Of a stretch of 64,000 bases of DNA, positions 1 to 12,800 are shown in pieces. The translations under genes were made by a program, and so were the position numbers. This DNA is from Montifringilla adamsi (lineage: Eukaryota; Chordata; Aves; Passeriformes; Passeridae): the NCBI GenBank assembly GCA_017590115.1, contig JAGGNK010007559.1, positions 4,548,020-4,612,019 on the forward strand. Reading direction: 5' to 3'. The notes under the pieces were generated by a model that was not told the DNA's origin, made no database searches, and saw only the letters and a program-made list of their open reading frames with translations. The stretch's first letter is position 1. Every line of letters starts with the position of its first letter.

Positions 1-754
1 GAAAAATGAAAACTTCATGATAGTTTAACTTTTCTGTTTAAACTAAGTCCCTTTGCAATGAGGCATTATTCCAGTTAGAAGTTTGTTTTAAGAAAATAAA
101 TAGTACTTTTCAACAACCCATATAGAACAGGAGTTTTTATATAGGCTCTAAAAAAAAAGAATGCCAAAATGTTGCCTTGGCTCTTGAGCTATTAAAGGCA
201 CAGTCTGTTTCTCATGAATGAAGATTGGCTGAAATTTGAACTCTCTCCTAGTTTTGATCCATTCTGTTTTGAAATGTAGCAATCTTATCTTCCCATTGCA
301 TTGTGAAAGTATTTTTCATTATGGATTGGCATGCCATCCACTTAGTGTCTTCCATTTGGAGGCAGCCAATTCCTCTCTTTTGATCCAAACCAGTTGTTAA
401 CTGTCTAAAGTATTTCTTTATATGAAAAGACAAAAAAGCCTTCCTTAAAACATTTTAGTGGAATCCTGTGTGAAACTAATTTGTAGGGAAAAACAAATCA
501 ATAGGTGTGTAGGGTATGGAGGGAGACAGACTGTGCCTGTGAGTGCGCACATTGCAGCCTTCAGATGTTTTCATCCAACCGATTTCAAGGGTTAAGAGCG
601 AGATAGTGTGCTAAAGTGATTCCAGATGGGCCAATATTAATATCTTTCTTTTCCTGATGAATGAGAAGGTATGACCTAGTTAGAAAACTGCTAAAAACTG
701 CAGGCGCCACCGAGGCTTCAGCTGGTGCCCTACCAGGCTGCTCCTGCTCCTTAC
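1..754 (-). other. ANKFN1: ANKFN1 intron, partial
   Basis: AT-rich intron sequence following the exon that ends at 755. I see no further exon, repeat family or conserved block in it. Confidence 0.75.
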
Positions 755-862
755 CTCTGCAGTTGTGGTGCTGATGAGCTGCTCGGACCTGCTGCAGGAG
801 GCGTTCCAGGGCCTCTGTGTGTCCCCTGTACCGAGGCTCTCTTCCACTGCAGTCTTTCCAGT
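755..862 (-). CDS. ANKFN1: ANKFN1 exon, region just after FN3
   Basis: The acceptor is TTCAATAG|AC and the donor is GAG|GTAAGG. The exon is phase 1 at both ends (108 bases). The asparagine split codon is followed by WKDCSGREPRYRGHTEALER, then LLQQVRAAHQHHNCR, and it ends with the first base of a glutamate or glycine codon. LLQQVRA-HQH is a recognisable family block with helical character. This is the last ANKFN1 exon in the window. The long C-terminal part of the protein would lie on lower coordinates outside it. Confidence 0.93.
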
Positions 863-3800
863 CTATTGAACAAAGGAAATAAACAGAAATGAAACACAAA
901 GGTGCAGGAGAGAGTCTAAAAATATTTTCTTGCCTCTGGTACTTCTCGGCTCTAGAGGAGTTTTGCATCTCGGCAGGCAGGAGTCGTTTCTAAGTCTGTT
1001 GTTACTTGTACACTGAGGTTTCTTTGCCTTGTGCCAGCTGGGTAATTAATCGTAATGATTATTAACAAAGAGCTCACAAGCAGCTCTGCGAAGCTCCTGT
1101 AGTGACTGACTGGACCATGTCTGTTTCTCTCCATGAATGGGCTCTGGTGCTGCAGTAAGGGCTGCTCTCAGCCTGTCCTGGCACTAAGCCCCTCACCAAG
1201 GTCACTCCTGCCAGCACCAGGAGGTTCCACAACTTGCCTATAGTTCTGCAAAGTAGAGAATTAACATCTTCCTACCCCCAGAGCTTGCCCTGTAGCCAGA
1301 GAAATGTGCTTGGAATAAAATCACTTCTGGAGATCTGCTCCCAGCAGAGGCCTGAACAAATGCTGGCAGCTCCTGCCCTGGAGCCATGGACTGCTCAGCA
1401 CTGCACTCCTGAGGCAAAAACCTGCTGCGTTTGTCCCACACACATTCAACCTCCAACAGACTTTGTTTTCACTCACTTGCTGCTAATGAGAATCTCAGTC
1501 TGCATTTTAAAAAACAAACTCATCACAAATAGGAAGAAACGGTGTGTATCAGAAAGGAGCTCTTTAATTCCAGACTTGGCTATTTTCATACTTTGATTAT
1601 AATGAGAAAAGCTCATTGCACTCTTTTCCTGGCCCAAAGGAGTGGTGGATCAAGGTATTAAGAGATCTGTCTGCACAGGAGACATGCTCCCATCTTGCTG
1701 GCACAGAGGCCGTGTACGTACTCGTAGCCACCAGCAGTTTGCTCACTCACTAAATATACAGATCCAGTTTCTAGTGCAAGTTTGGAGTCAAGCATTCCTT
1801 CCAATGGGCTCACTATGCCAGGGATATAAATACTTGTTTATTTACATTTAGTGTAGCAGCCAGAGTAAGCCCCATGAAAGGCTGGAAAGAGAAGACATTT
1901 GGTATCCTGATAGCCTGTGGGCAGTGTGACAGCCGCAGAGGGGCTGTCCTGTGTGCTCTGTGCTACTGCAGACATCAGGGCCAGCTGCATTTACTGCTCT
2001 CTGTGGGGAAAATGTCCTTAGAGCTCCTGGGAGCAGCAGGAGGGACCAGCTGGAACTCACCAGTCTCAGAGTGCTTTGGTGTTATCAGACTGGTAGAGTT
2101 TCAAACAACCTTGTGATTTCTCTGTCCTAGTGGTTTCCAACTTTTTGAACCTCCAGATTGCTGACTACCTTAAAAATGACACAGGAACCTGACCAGCTTC
2201 CATCACTGTCCATCACTCACCTGATAATGAAAAAACCTAGAAATATTTCTGTCTACTGGGATTTCACAGAGAAGCTGCACAATGCTGACCACCACTTTAC
2301 TGGCTGCTGCTGTGTGGGGTAAGCGGCAAGTGCTCCCTGTCATCACACAGAGACACATCTCCAAGAGTGTCACCAGCCTTTGATGCTCTGGGATTGGACT
2401 GGATCAGCATCAGGCCCTGAAGGTTTCCTTTCCCCTGCATATTCTCATAGCTGCTGTTGCAGACAACTTTGTAGAGCATTAATATATTCCCATTTAAATT
2501 TTAGCTCAGGGCCATATTTTGTTATGCAGCACTGGTGTAATGTCAGCTTGCTGCCTCCTTGCCAAGCACAAATCTGCTTTTCAAAACCAGTGGTGAAGGC
2601 AGTCATGTGAAGAGGGAAGTTCTGCCCCCAGTAACTGCAATGGTGAATAACATCTTGTCTCTCTAATGTGAGTATTACTTAATGAAAAGGTTTGCACTTA
2701 GGTTCTGCTGGTCTTACTGGAAAGCTTAAGCATGTGGCCCTAAACCCAGCAATTACAGAACTTTCTGTACTATTAGCACCCTGAGATACTGTACAAGGGG
2801 AATGAACAGAATTCTCTCCATGGCTTTTGTGCTGAGCCACTGAAATCTGCAGGAAGATTTCCTTCACACCCCAAAACTTTGGAACTGGCACATAATGTCA
2901 GATTTCAGAAGGTTAATAGCAGGGGACTATAAAAAGGGAATAGAATGCAATATGCTGAAAGCAAAATTCACATCATACAAAGCTGCAGTCTTAAATACCA
3001 CCTGTCTTGCCAGGAGTGCTCCTTCTTTGGGGATATTTGGCTGAATAACTGGCAGCTACTGTGAAAGAATCTGTCCCCCAGCTGATGTAAATTTTGGGTT
3101 TCTGGGGCCAAGTCCTGTGTAGTTACACCTGGCTATATTCAAGGTAATTGCACATCACCAAGTTATTCAGTAATCCACTGTAGATTTTTTTCCCATGACT
3201 GTAGCCCATTTTTGTTCTCAAGCAGAATATTTCTTTAGCCTAGTTCTGGTATTGTTCTGGAGAAAACACAAGAAAAAAATTGAAGCAAAATGGGACAATG
3301 GTAATGCAAAAGCCTTATTTATCCAACCCTCTCCATTATGACTACTGAGAGTAGGTACAGCTAGTTATATTTTTTCACATTAGCATGCAAGGTTATTAAA
3401 TTGCTACATTAGCTTGATAAAAACCAGTGTTAATGCAATAAAAAGAGAAGTCCCACTTTACTGCAGTAATCAATACAAGGGGAGCTGTAATACACTGAGC
3501 CAGTTTGGCAGGGAGCACTAAGTCTGGAAAAGCAACTAACAATACAATGTGATTATAATAGATTAAAAATTACAAATGACAACTCATAGCCCTAATGAAG
3601 TTTGAGGAGACCTGTCAGAGATTGGAAAAGAAATATTTTCTTTTTGACATTTCTGCAACATTTACAGGCGACATCCTACCACCATGTGTGTCCTCACTGG
3701 AGTATTTTATGTACAGGATTCTGTAAGAGAGGTCCAGTGAATGAGATCTATAATGCTACAAGGTGAAGCACAAAATTACATGAGATACTTGTAAGTGTTT

Positions 3801-6800
3801 TGCTTCTACCAGCTCAGAATCAGGTTTTAATCCATTAATGTACTGAAAAATGAAGTTCCATATATCAGAACTCTCCTAAAAGAAATGAGGATTAAAATAT
3901 TCCTAATTTTTTAAAGTGTTCATGACTAGAAAACAATTTTCTGTCAAAAGACTGGAGAAGAATAAAAGCTGAGACATAAATATACATCAATTATTATTTT
4001 GCCTAATTTTTGGGAGTTGGAAGGAGTGGAGTTTTATTATTTATTTCACTCCTAGATGGCATGACAATTACATTGTGAACTCCAACATCACTAAGCAAAC
4101 TGGAGGCCAGACCAACCCAACCTACTTGAAGGAGAAGCATATTCAGGAGTAGATTTGCATGGAGGTCCCCATCCTCTCATGTTGTATGCTGAGACACGGA
4201 CATAATATCTCTGGCCCTGCAAATAGAAACAACTGGAGTCAAAACTGTCACTGGATTCAAAATCTTGGCTGTAACAACTGCAAAGCAGTTCCTCACAAAG
4301 ATTTTTTTTTTTCAACTTAAATAGCTTTAATAATTTAAATGCACCATGATCAATTGAAACATACTACAGAGATTTAAGGATAAGGTTTGAGACCCAATTC
4401 TGTTTGGTGTAAAATAGATATGCAAGGAGAAATAGCAAAAATGAGAACGACTGCATCAACGTGTACACTTCTGGAAGAAGGAGAAAAGAAAGACTTGTTA
4501 TTTGAGGTATTGGTCATCAGAGTCAGTCGAGATTTCTCAAGAGCCTTTGATCTGCACTGATTATCCTATGACCCAGAAAACAGCAGCTCTTGCTCCAGTC
4601 TGTCCCAATTTCTTCTGAGAATGATAACTCAGAAATTGGTTCTATTCCTTTTTTGACTTTTGGATTATGGTTACCAGACATATCCTGCTCAATCACTGCA
4701 ACATGTTGCTACAAGAAAGGCTCTGCAGAGATTTCCAAGGGGTGGTGATGCAAATTCTCATGTCTTTGTATCCCTGTGGGGACGAGGCCATGAAGGTCTG
4801 AATGTGTCCTCTGGAACTCACCGTCCTGAGACCTGTGATGGAGCACCTCAAAGAGTGAAGATTATCCATGATTATTTCACCAGCCAAAGGAGAAAAGTCT
4901 TCTGAAGAGCTCCATTGCACTAGAAACAAATAGCAGGAGAAAATCAAGTCAGGCACCAGTCCAAGCAAAGAAGCCAAAGGACTTGAATCACTCACAGGTT
5001 AACTTTTCTCCTAGCAGTTTTCCAGTCCATGTGAGTACTAAAAGTCATTTTTAACAGTAATGTATAGCAAATACACAGTGATTAAATTATATCTCTGTGT
5101 ATGGGAGATAAACCCAAAATATTGTTCAAAAGATTTTCAGGAAAGAATGCTTAAAAATAGACTGCAATACAAATTACTTTGAGTCACCATTGCCCTAATT
5201 TGAGCAATTTCCTTTTAAAGACAGAGAAGCAGTAAAAAAAAAAAAAAAAAGAAAAGAAAAAAGAGATGGTGAAGGAATTGGACCTGTTAATGCCATTTGG
5301 CAGTTTATACATCCTAACCAACAAAAAGCATTGGATTTGCACCGACTTGCATTTGATTTCCACAGGTGGGCATGGGCAGAGAGTCCTTTTGTCTTCTCAG
5401 ACCCACAAACTACCCCTGGCTAATTAGGACAGAAATATTCTCCTTGGACCAGACACTCACTGGAGCCTCCTGGCTGGTTTCAGTAGTTCTGGCTCTCCTG
5501 GCCAGGCCTACTGCTGCTCTGGTCACTGCAATTACAGAGCTCCAGCAGGACCTGGTAAGCTGAATCCACTTTCAGAGGGACTGGAGTGCTGCTGGGCTGA
5601 CAGACCCCTCCCATCTTTCCTTCAGCCCAAATTGTGATGGGCACCTTCACCAAAGTGCTCCTGTCAGCCCTGTTCCTGCTGAGCTCAGGGGTTATGGAAC
5701 CAGCAGTCCTGCTGTCCATACTCTTCGTCAGTACTTGAAAAAATTATTGTGCACATAAAATAGTATTGAGCAGACCAAGAAATAATATTGGATGATTTTG
5801 AAAGAAGAATATATGCAAGTGAGGAACAGATGGCTGCAGGCAGGAAACCAGCTTTTTTTTCTTAAATTATTCCTTATTAATGAGAGGTGTCATCCTCTTT
5901 AAACCTGGAGTCATACCTCTGGGATTTAGTGACCTGTACCTTCAGATTCAAACTTCCAGGAAAACCTGTCAAAACCATAGTGAAATTAATCTCTTGAATT
6001 ATTCTACAGTAGAAACTGGGAAATCTCATGAATTTCATGGATTTACACCACAGTATTCAATATAAAGCTTTCCTTTATTTTGTGAAATCTACTCACAAAA
6101 TAGTTTTTAGACACTTTATTTGTATATTCATTAGTACTGGAGTTGATAATTTAGAATGGATCAGAGGATATAGGTATTCTAATTTCAACATGTGGAATTT
6201 TCATCTTCTGGCAGTGTCATACTGATATTTTCATGTTAAAAGAAAACGGCTTCAGAGAATTTCTTGTTCAGCATATATAACATTTAACTGCCAACACATT
6301 TTTCTGAAACAGCCAAGTATCAATAGCACAACTCATTTTTCCCTTCTCCCCTAATCGCTCCTTTTCTATGATTGCATTTTGTTTCTATAATTGCACAGCA
6401 TGCTCTGCAACATTTCTGTGTTTGCTGCAAAGAAAAGAAGATTGGTTTTTTATATTCTCATTGAATTTTTTCACCATGTATTTTTCTAGTTTTCCACGGG
6501 GTTTAAATACCCAATTACTGCCACCCTTAGTAGAAGCTATCTCTGCACATTAGTAGGAAAATGCAGAGACTGTTGCAGTACCGTATTGTAGGGTTTTGTT
6601 GACAGTTTAATTATAGGAATGCTTAAAAGCAACATTGAACTTGATGGCCTGTCAGTTTCCATTGTAAACCGTGATTTTCAAGGTTTCTAACTCCACTTGT
6701 TTTAAGTCACTGCAGACACTGTACACATGCTGCAGACTTAGACACATTTTCTGTTTTCCAGAAGGAGAAACCCTGTTCAGACTGCTGAACGTGTTGTCAA

Positions 6801-9800
6801 CAGGCTCGCAGTCGCTTCAGACACCAGTCAGAATCCATTTTCAAGGATTCATGTCAAGCAAGACAGTGTCACTCAGGACAGCTTCTGCCAGCAAATCCTG
6901 CCTTCACTGGAATCCCCAGGTGTGCCCCAGCGTCCTGCTGCAAGAGAGGGGCAGTGGTTGGGCCACACTCCGGGCAGCACAAAGCAAAAGCCAAGGATGA
7001 GAGAAGTAGCTCTAAGCAGCTTTTGATCTTTAATTTTTAACTGTTCCATGGACTGGAGGCTGCCCAGACATAACTTGGTACTTTGAGAGGCATATTTAAA
7101 TTTGGGTAGCTTACACAAACAAACATTGCAGCCCTGTCCTTGATGTGGGTCCCCTTCCACTTGCATTTGGCATTTAGAGGAGTGCTCCTAAAATTTCGAG
7201 ATGCTGGCACACTGTCTGAGGAGGAGTTAATGCCTTAATCTGAGCAGGATTGCAATCCTACCTGTCTGCAAGCCTGTGACCAGCAGGAACACCACAATAC
7301 TGTGACTAGCAACAGCATGGCAGCTTGTTCTCAGAAATGATCAAAGACTGCTGAGTTCAGGGAGAGACGCTGAGTTTCCAAGGGGAGAATGGGCTGACAT
7401 GATCCTCAAAGCCATCTCAGGAGCAGCAGGGAAGTTTGAGAGGTTTTGTGATAGTAAATCACAGGGCTTCGCTCGCATCTCTCGGGGCAAGCTGCTGCCC
7501 CAGCTCGTGTCAGTGCGCCCCTGAGAGCTGAGTGACACTGGGATGTCCCAGCCCCTCGAGGGACAGCAGCTGCCTCGGGAGAGTGTCCCAGTGTCCCAGT
7601 GCTCGTCCTGCCAAGAGGTGCTGAGGTGCACCCTGGGTGCCCCGTGGTCCCCCCACCATCCCATCCTTCACTGGCTGCCAGGCTGAGCCTGTGCTCCGCT
7701 GTGCCTCTCCTTGTGCAGCCAGCAATGCCAGCATTTTGCTTTCTTTTTAGCTTAGCCAGTGGTGGCTGAGTCCCATGGAATCGAAACACAGGAATATGAT
7801 ATTTGCCTGTGGATCAGGTTATGGTTATCATGGTTGAGAACCTTCCTTTTAAAGGATATTTACCTAACAAGATGGTGTATCCAAAGTTACTCAAAACTTA
7901 ATTTTCAAATATATTTATTTTAAAACCTCACTTTTGTGAAAAAAACCATCCCCCAGTTTCAATAAAAATTTCCATAACTGAAAAATAAATATTTTTTCAA
8001 CAGCTGTGTTGGAATAGTGCCTTCTTTTCCCCCTCATTTCAAAGTATATCTGTCATAAAGAAACTCATAACAAGTTTTGGAATTTTCTTGCTTACTTATA
8101 ATTTTAACAAACTTTTTTCCTCCCATGATTTTACTGACTCAAGTGAGAAGATGACATGATACAGCTTTAAAGAAATGCAAATTGATGGAAATAATTTATC
8201 ACTTAGGTTTATATCTCCTGCTCTGCATTGCCAGTTTTCAGCTCTCTACTGTAATGGTCATCTAAAAATAATACATGATATTCTGCTATAGTGATTCGTT
8301 GGGCTAGAAACCTCCTAAGAGGACATGGATACCAGTTTTCCTATTTAATAGAAGTGAAAATGAAGTAAGGAGGGGTAGAGCACCTTCTTCAGTCAACAGC
8401 TCCCAAAACAAGGGCAGAGTCCATATATCAGGCCAGTGTTGCTCCCACTGCCTGGCCTTGTGGGATGTCTGCAGCTCTTCCTGGTACCAATACAAAGCCA
8501 CTCACTCATGGTCTTACCCTGGTGAAGGATCTGGACCTAAAAATTATCTAATTTGTGCATGAGCAACCCATCATGAAGATTTAGCTAAATCTTTGCCTCC
8601 TTTGTGAGAGGGAGAGTGCTAGGAGAGAGCAAACAGAAATTACCAACCATTTGTGTCACACTGAAGTCCTTGGGACTTTAAGAAGGAACAAAAGGCTGCC
8701 TCACCTCAGCATGTAAATGCTGAATTATAAACATGCTCAAGTATAGAAAGCCGAGGATGAAGAGGGTCCTTTATAAGAGCCCAGGAACAGGAGTTGGTCT
8801 TGTAGACTGCACCAACTGTGCTGTAAAGGACCTGAAAGCTGTTGGGTGAATTAAGGATGGAGCATGTTCCAGTCCTGTTCTGAACACCCCAAAGGGCTGC
8901 TTTGTTGTGAACGCTGAATGTCTTTGCTGTTGCGGCTTTCCATCTGACACTTCATGTTATGTCAGAGCAGGGCTTTTTTGTGTGTTTAATATATTGGTGA
9001 CTATGTGTTTTAATGAAGGTGCCCTGTATTCCAGAGCTAGCAAATGCACGATGTGTTGCTGCGGTCGCCAAGATAAGTAGTAATTTTTAAATAAACAGCA
9101 GTATAAACAGTTACATAAAACTCATGTAAATTGCTGGCACATAATTTTAGACTGGCTTAAGTTATGTAACTTACTTGTGGCCAAGTTTTTTTTTCTGTGT
9201 TTTTTTTCTTTTTTTTTAAATACTCAATTCACGCACTTTAAAATAAAGGGAGAAGTTTATTTTCACCTGTTTCTTTTCCACTCACAGTCCTTCTGTTATA
9301 CTGAGCATGCCTTTAATAGCTTCTCAGAGAGATAGGCAGACAGATAAAGGGCAAAGGGAAGACACAAAACATCTCCTGACCTTATTGTAGATTCATTCAG
9401 GAAAGCACCTTCTCTTGAGTCAAGTAAATAGCTTGAGCCACAGTAGAATTTGTTTCTTGTCTTGACATTTGTTTTTCCTTGCACATATGTTACTGAATTG
9501 CTGAGTAAATTAATTAGATTGAGGGACAGGAGTTCTGTTGCTGCTTGTTGGGGTTTGCAGAGTAGTGTATGGAGCTGGAATTCTGGATTTTATTCCTGCA
9601 TTTGCCACTGACTTGCTGAGTGACCTTGGGCAGTGTGTTCTGTCGCTCAAGCTTTTAAGGCAGGCTTGAGCAGCAAAGGTTCTGTCTCCTTCCCCTCATC
9701 CCATGTCCGGGGCCTGGGCTGATGGTGGTCTTATCTTGTGTTCCCAAGGACCTCCAAACAAATAATTGTGTTATTTATTAGCTTCCTTTGAAATAGAAAA

Positions 9801-12800
9801 CAGACAGAGAGCACCACCAGAAACCACTTCACGCCATCTTTTTTCTGCCTGCTGATCTTGAAAAAATTTTAATGATTTACTCTCATAATGTCTTAGCAAC
9901 TGGATTTAAAGACATTAAACTCCGCCATTTATATGAATAAAATCAGAAAACAAATATTTATCAAACAAGTGAAGAGACCTGAACATTAGTGAAAAGCAGG
10001 AATCTGTTGGCGTAGAGACCAGCTCTGATGGAGAACATTGTTTGCAGTATTTGGTCAGCTCCTCCTTGCTGTTTTCAACTGTTGTCTCCAGCCTGATTTA
10101 GGAAAGGAACCCCATTTTTTCAGATTTTCAGTTCAGGCTGTGTTCATGCCTCTCTCATGTTTGGAAATCCTCCAAGAAATGATAGGAGAAAGACAAGTCA
10201 TACCAGCTGGAGGGACTACTGACAGCATAATGCTTCCATTAGGAAAAAACAAATGTTTGGCACTGAGCAGTTTGTGCAAACACAGAAGTTAAAACACAGT
10301 CATGGCCTGGGACTCGGATTTCTAGGTACAGCTTAAATTAAAACCTGAGCTCCAAACTTCTCTAAACACTAGTGTTCATTATTTTGGATCTTATCTATAA
10401 TTTCAGTTATTTCTGTAAACTTATTCAAGGCTCTTTGTACTGGGTTAGTAGAAGTATCAGTAAAGCTGAAGAGGAATGAAAAAAGACACAAACAAACAGC
10501 TCTGTGCCCACCTGAGGCAAAAAAGTCACTACTGTGGTGTGGTGGGTAAGAGCTGCAGGGGGATTTAAGGGCCTCTCAGCAGAACGAGACAGAGCAGTGC
10601 AAGACAGTACCAAAAAAAGCATATCTAGACTATTCCTAGAGAGCACATCTTCATTTGGAACTTCCATGGCTATAAATCTTCACATTACTTATTGCGTAAA
10701 TTTTTTTCTTTTAATAATCAAATACTTTATTTGCAGTAAATCTTCTTCCCAACAGCTCTGGGCTCCTTTGCGTTTTACGCCTGCTAATAATAACCAATGA
10801 TGTTAAATAACCTTTCTTGTGGCCCTGTTTCTGGATGTTCCTTTGACCCAGGCCAGAATACTCTATTTTATGTCTTGACATTTATGGGAACCATTATGAC
10901 AGCAGGCTGGGTGCCAAAGACACATCTTTGCTTGATCATGGTTTCATGACTAGTTCATCTTAAAGCAAATCTGCATTATATAAATGATTTATAAGATACT
11001 ATTTTTACTGAATTTTAATAAAATTCTCACCAAGAGAATATAAAAAAAAATTGATCTTTTTTCTCAAGTATTTGATTAGTGTTTTCTAAATCCCAGCAAT
11101 TCTCTATCTGTTTGCAATAAGGCCAGCTATTCCAGTACAAGAAGGAATTTTTTTCCTCTGTTAGTGAAAATGACATTTCTTACTAACATTTTATAAATAA
11201 CTAAGAAAATGTGCCGTGTGGGTGCACATGCAGCCTTCCAATGTGGGCCAGTGGTTAGAAAGCTACAATGGATTATAATAACAGCCAAGATTTGTTTCCC
11301 AGCCCTGAAATGACAAACATACGCCACTGTGGCCATGGAAGGAAAAGTGGGAGAGAACATGTGTTAGAACTGTGAGAGTGGATTGAAGAATAAATGGGGT
11401 TCTTATGCAGAGGCTTCACATCCTAGAAAAGCTTGGCATGGATTCTGCAAGCTTCCCCTCCCAGTGGGAGCGTTGCTCTCCTGTGCTCTGTGCAGCCAGA
11501 GCCGCGGGGAAGCTGCCGCGTGCGAGGACCGATCGTCGTCGGCACAAAGCGCACACGGGCAGGCTCAGCTTCGGCCCAAAACATGACATTAAAATTGAAT
11601 TCATAATCAGCAGCTGGGAAAATGCACACAAAAAAGTAATCTATCACAATGTAGGAGGCAAAGCAGAGCACTGCAAAGTGTGGGGAACAAAGGGAGGAAA
11701 TACTCAGAGGCTAATTCAAGGAATCTGTTTAATGACATTCCACTCCTTGTCCTCTAGTTCCTCTGTGATAGGATGTCACGGTTTGGCTGGGACTTTGCTG
11801 CATAGACGTTAATTAATCATATTTAAGGCTTTTATTTCTTTATAAATTAATCCCTCCAGTAACTTAAAGAGCTTTCACCTTCCCTAGAAATGCAGGCAGG
11901 TGTGGCAGGCAAACCAGCCTTGATTTGGGGAGATTTTACTTAAATTAATTTATTGCAAATTAACACAAATTTCTAATAATTCATTCAAAGTGAGAGGAAA
12001 GTAAATATAATTAGAAAAACGTCTAAGTGAACACCTTCCCACCATCTTTTCAAGACTGAACTTAATACACTTGTCCTCCCGCTCTCCTACTGTCGGCTTC
12101 CTTTCTATCTCTTGGGGCTTTCACTCATTGCTGGGTTTTCCATCACACTGAGACATGGCCAGCAGCACTGTGAGCAGCACATGGCTTCTCCTGACCTCCA
12201 TCACTCCTCAGCTGCCCCTGGCTACTGGAAACTGCCATCCATGCCCATCACTGTGCTCAGGAGAGAGCCAAGTGGGTGCTCAGGTGTGAAGTGACCGAGC
12301 TCAGGCGTGGGTTAAGAAGGAGCTCATGGGGGAGCAAGCTGGGTGTTCATTAGTAAATTAACTGAGTGCTCGTGCACAAACTGCTGGGGTGGTCATGCCT
12401 GAACTAACTGGACACTCATGCATGGAAGCAGGAAACCCTGCAGTTTAAGCTCAATACACAAGGTAGGAGCTTGCAGCAGGTCCCAAGACCTGGTTCCAAA
12501 TTTACAGACAGGCATCAGTTCTGGGGGTCAGATCTGATCACTAGAACAGGATCAGGCTTTGGCTGGGCAGGCAAATTATACCTTTGATGCTTCTCAATGG
12601 TCCAAGAAAGTCCATGATGGGCCAGAGAAGACTTAAGATGGAGCTATGAGCAGGAAAACTTTGTCATAAACCCTACGAGGACATTCTGGTTTTGTTCAAG
12701 TCTTCAGTGAGTCTTCATTCCCAAATCCATTAATCAAAATATCTGCTAAATCATTCACCTCCTTCAAGACAGAAGCTGAAGGTCTTGAGTCCCAGTCCTG

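Noticed and set aside
2125..2215. GTGGTTTCCAACTTTTTGAA as a possible transposon end
   Set aside because: Only a short stretch resembles known repeats and no terminal repeats or duplication were seen.
4820..4840. Alternative donor ACAG|GTCTCAGG in the middle FN3 exon
   Set aside because: The downstream GACG|GTGAGT is a much better donor and gives the family's spacing and phase to the next exon.
7341..7789. Several overlapping minus-strand frames
   Set aside because: Three frames open at once in GC-rich sequence, with no recognised motif; typical of chance.
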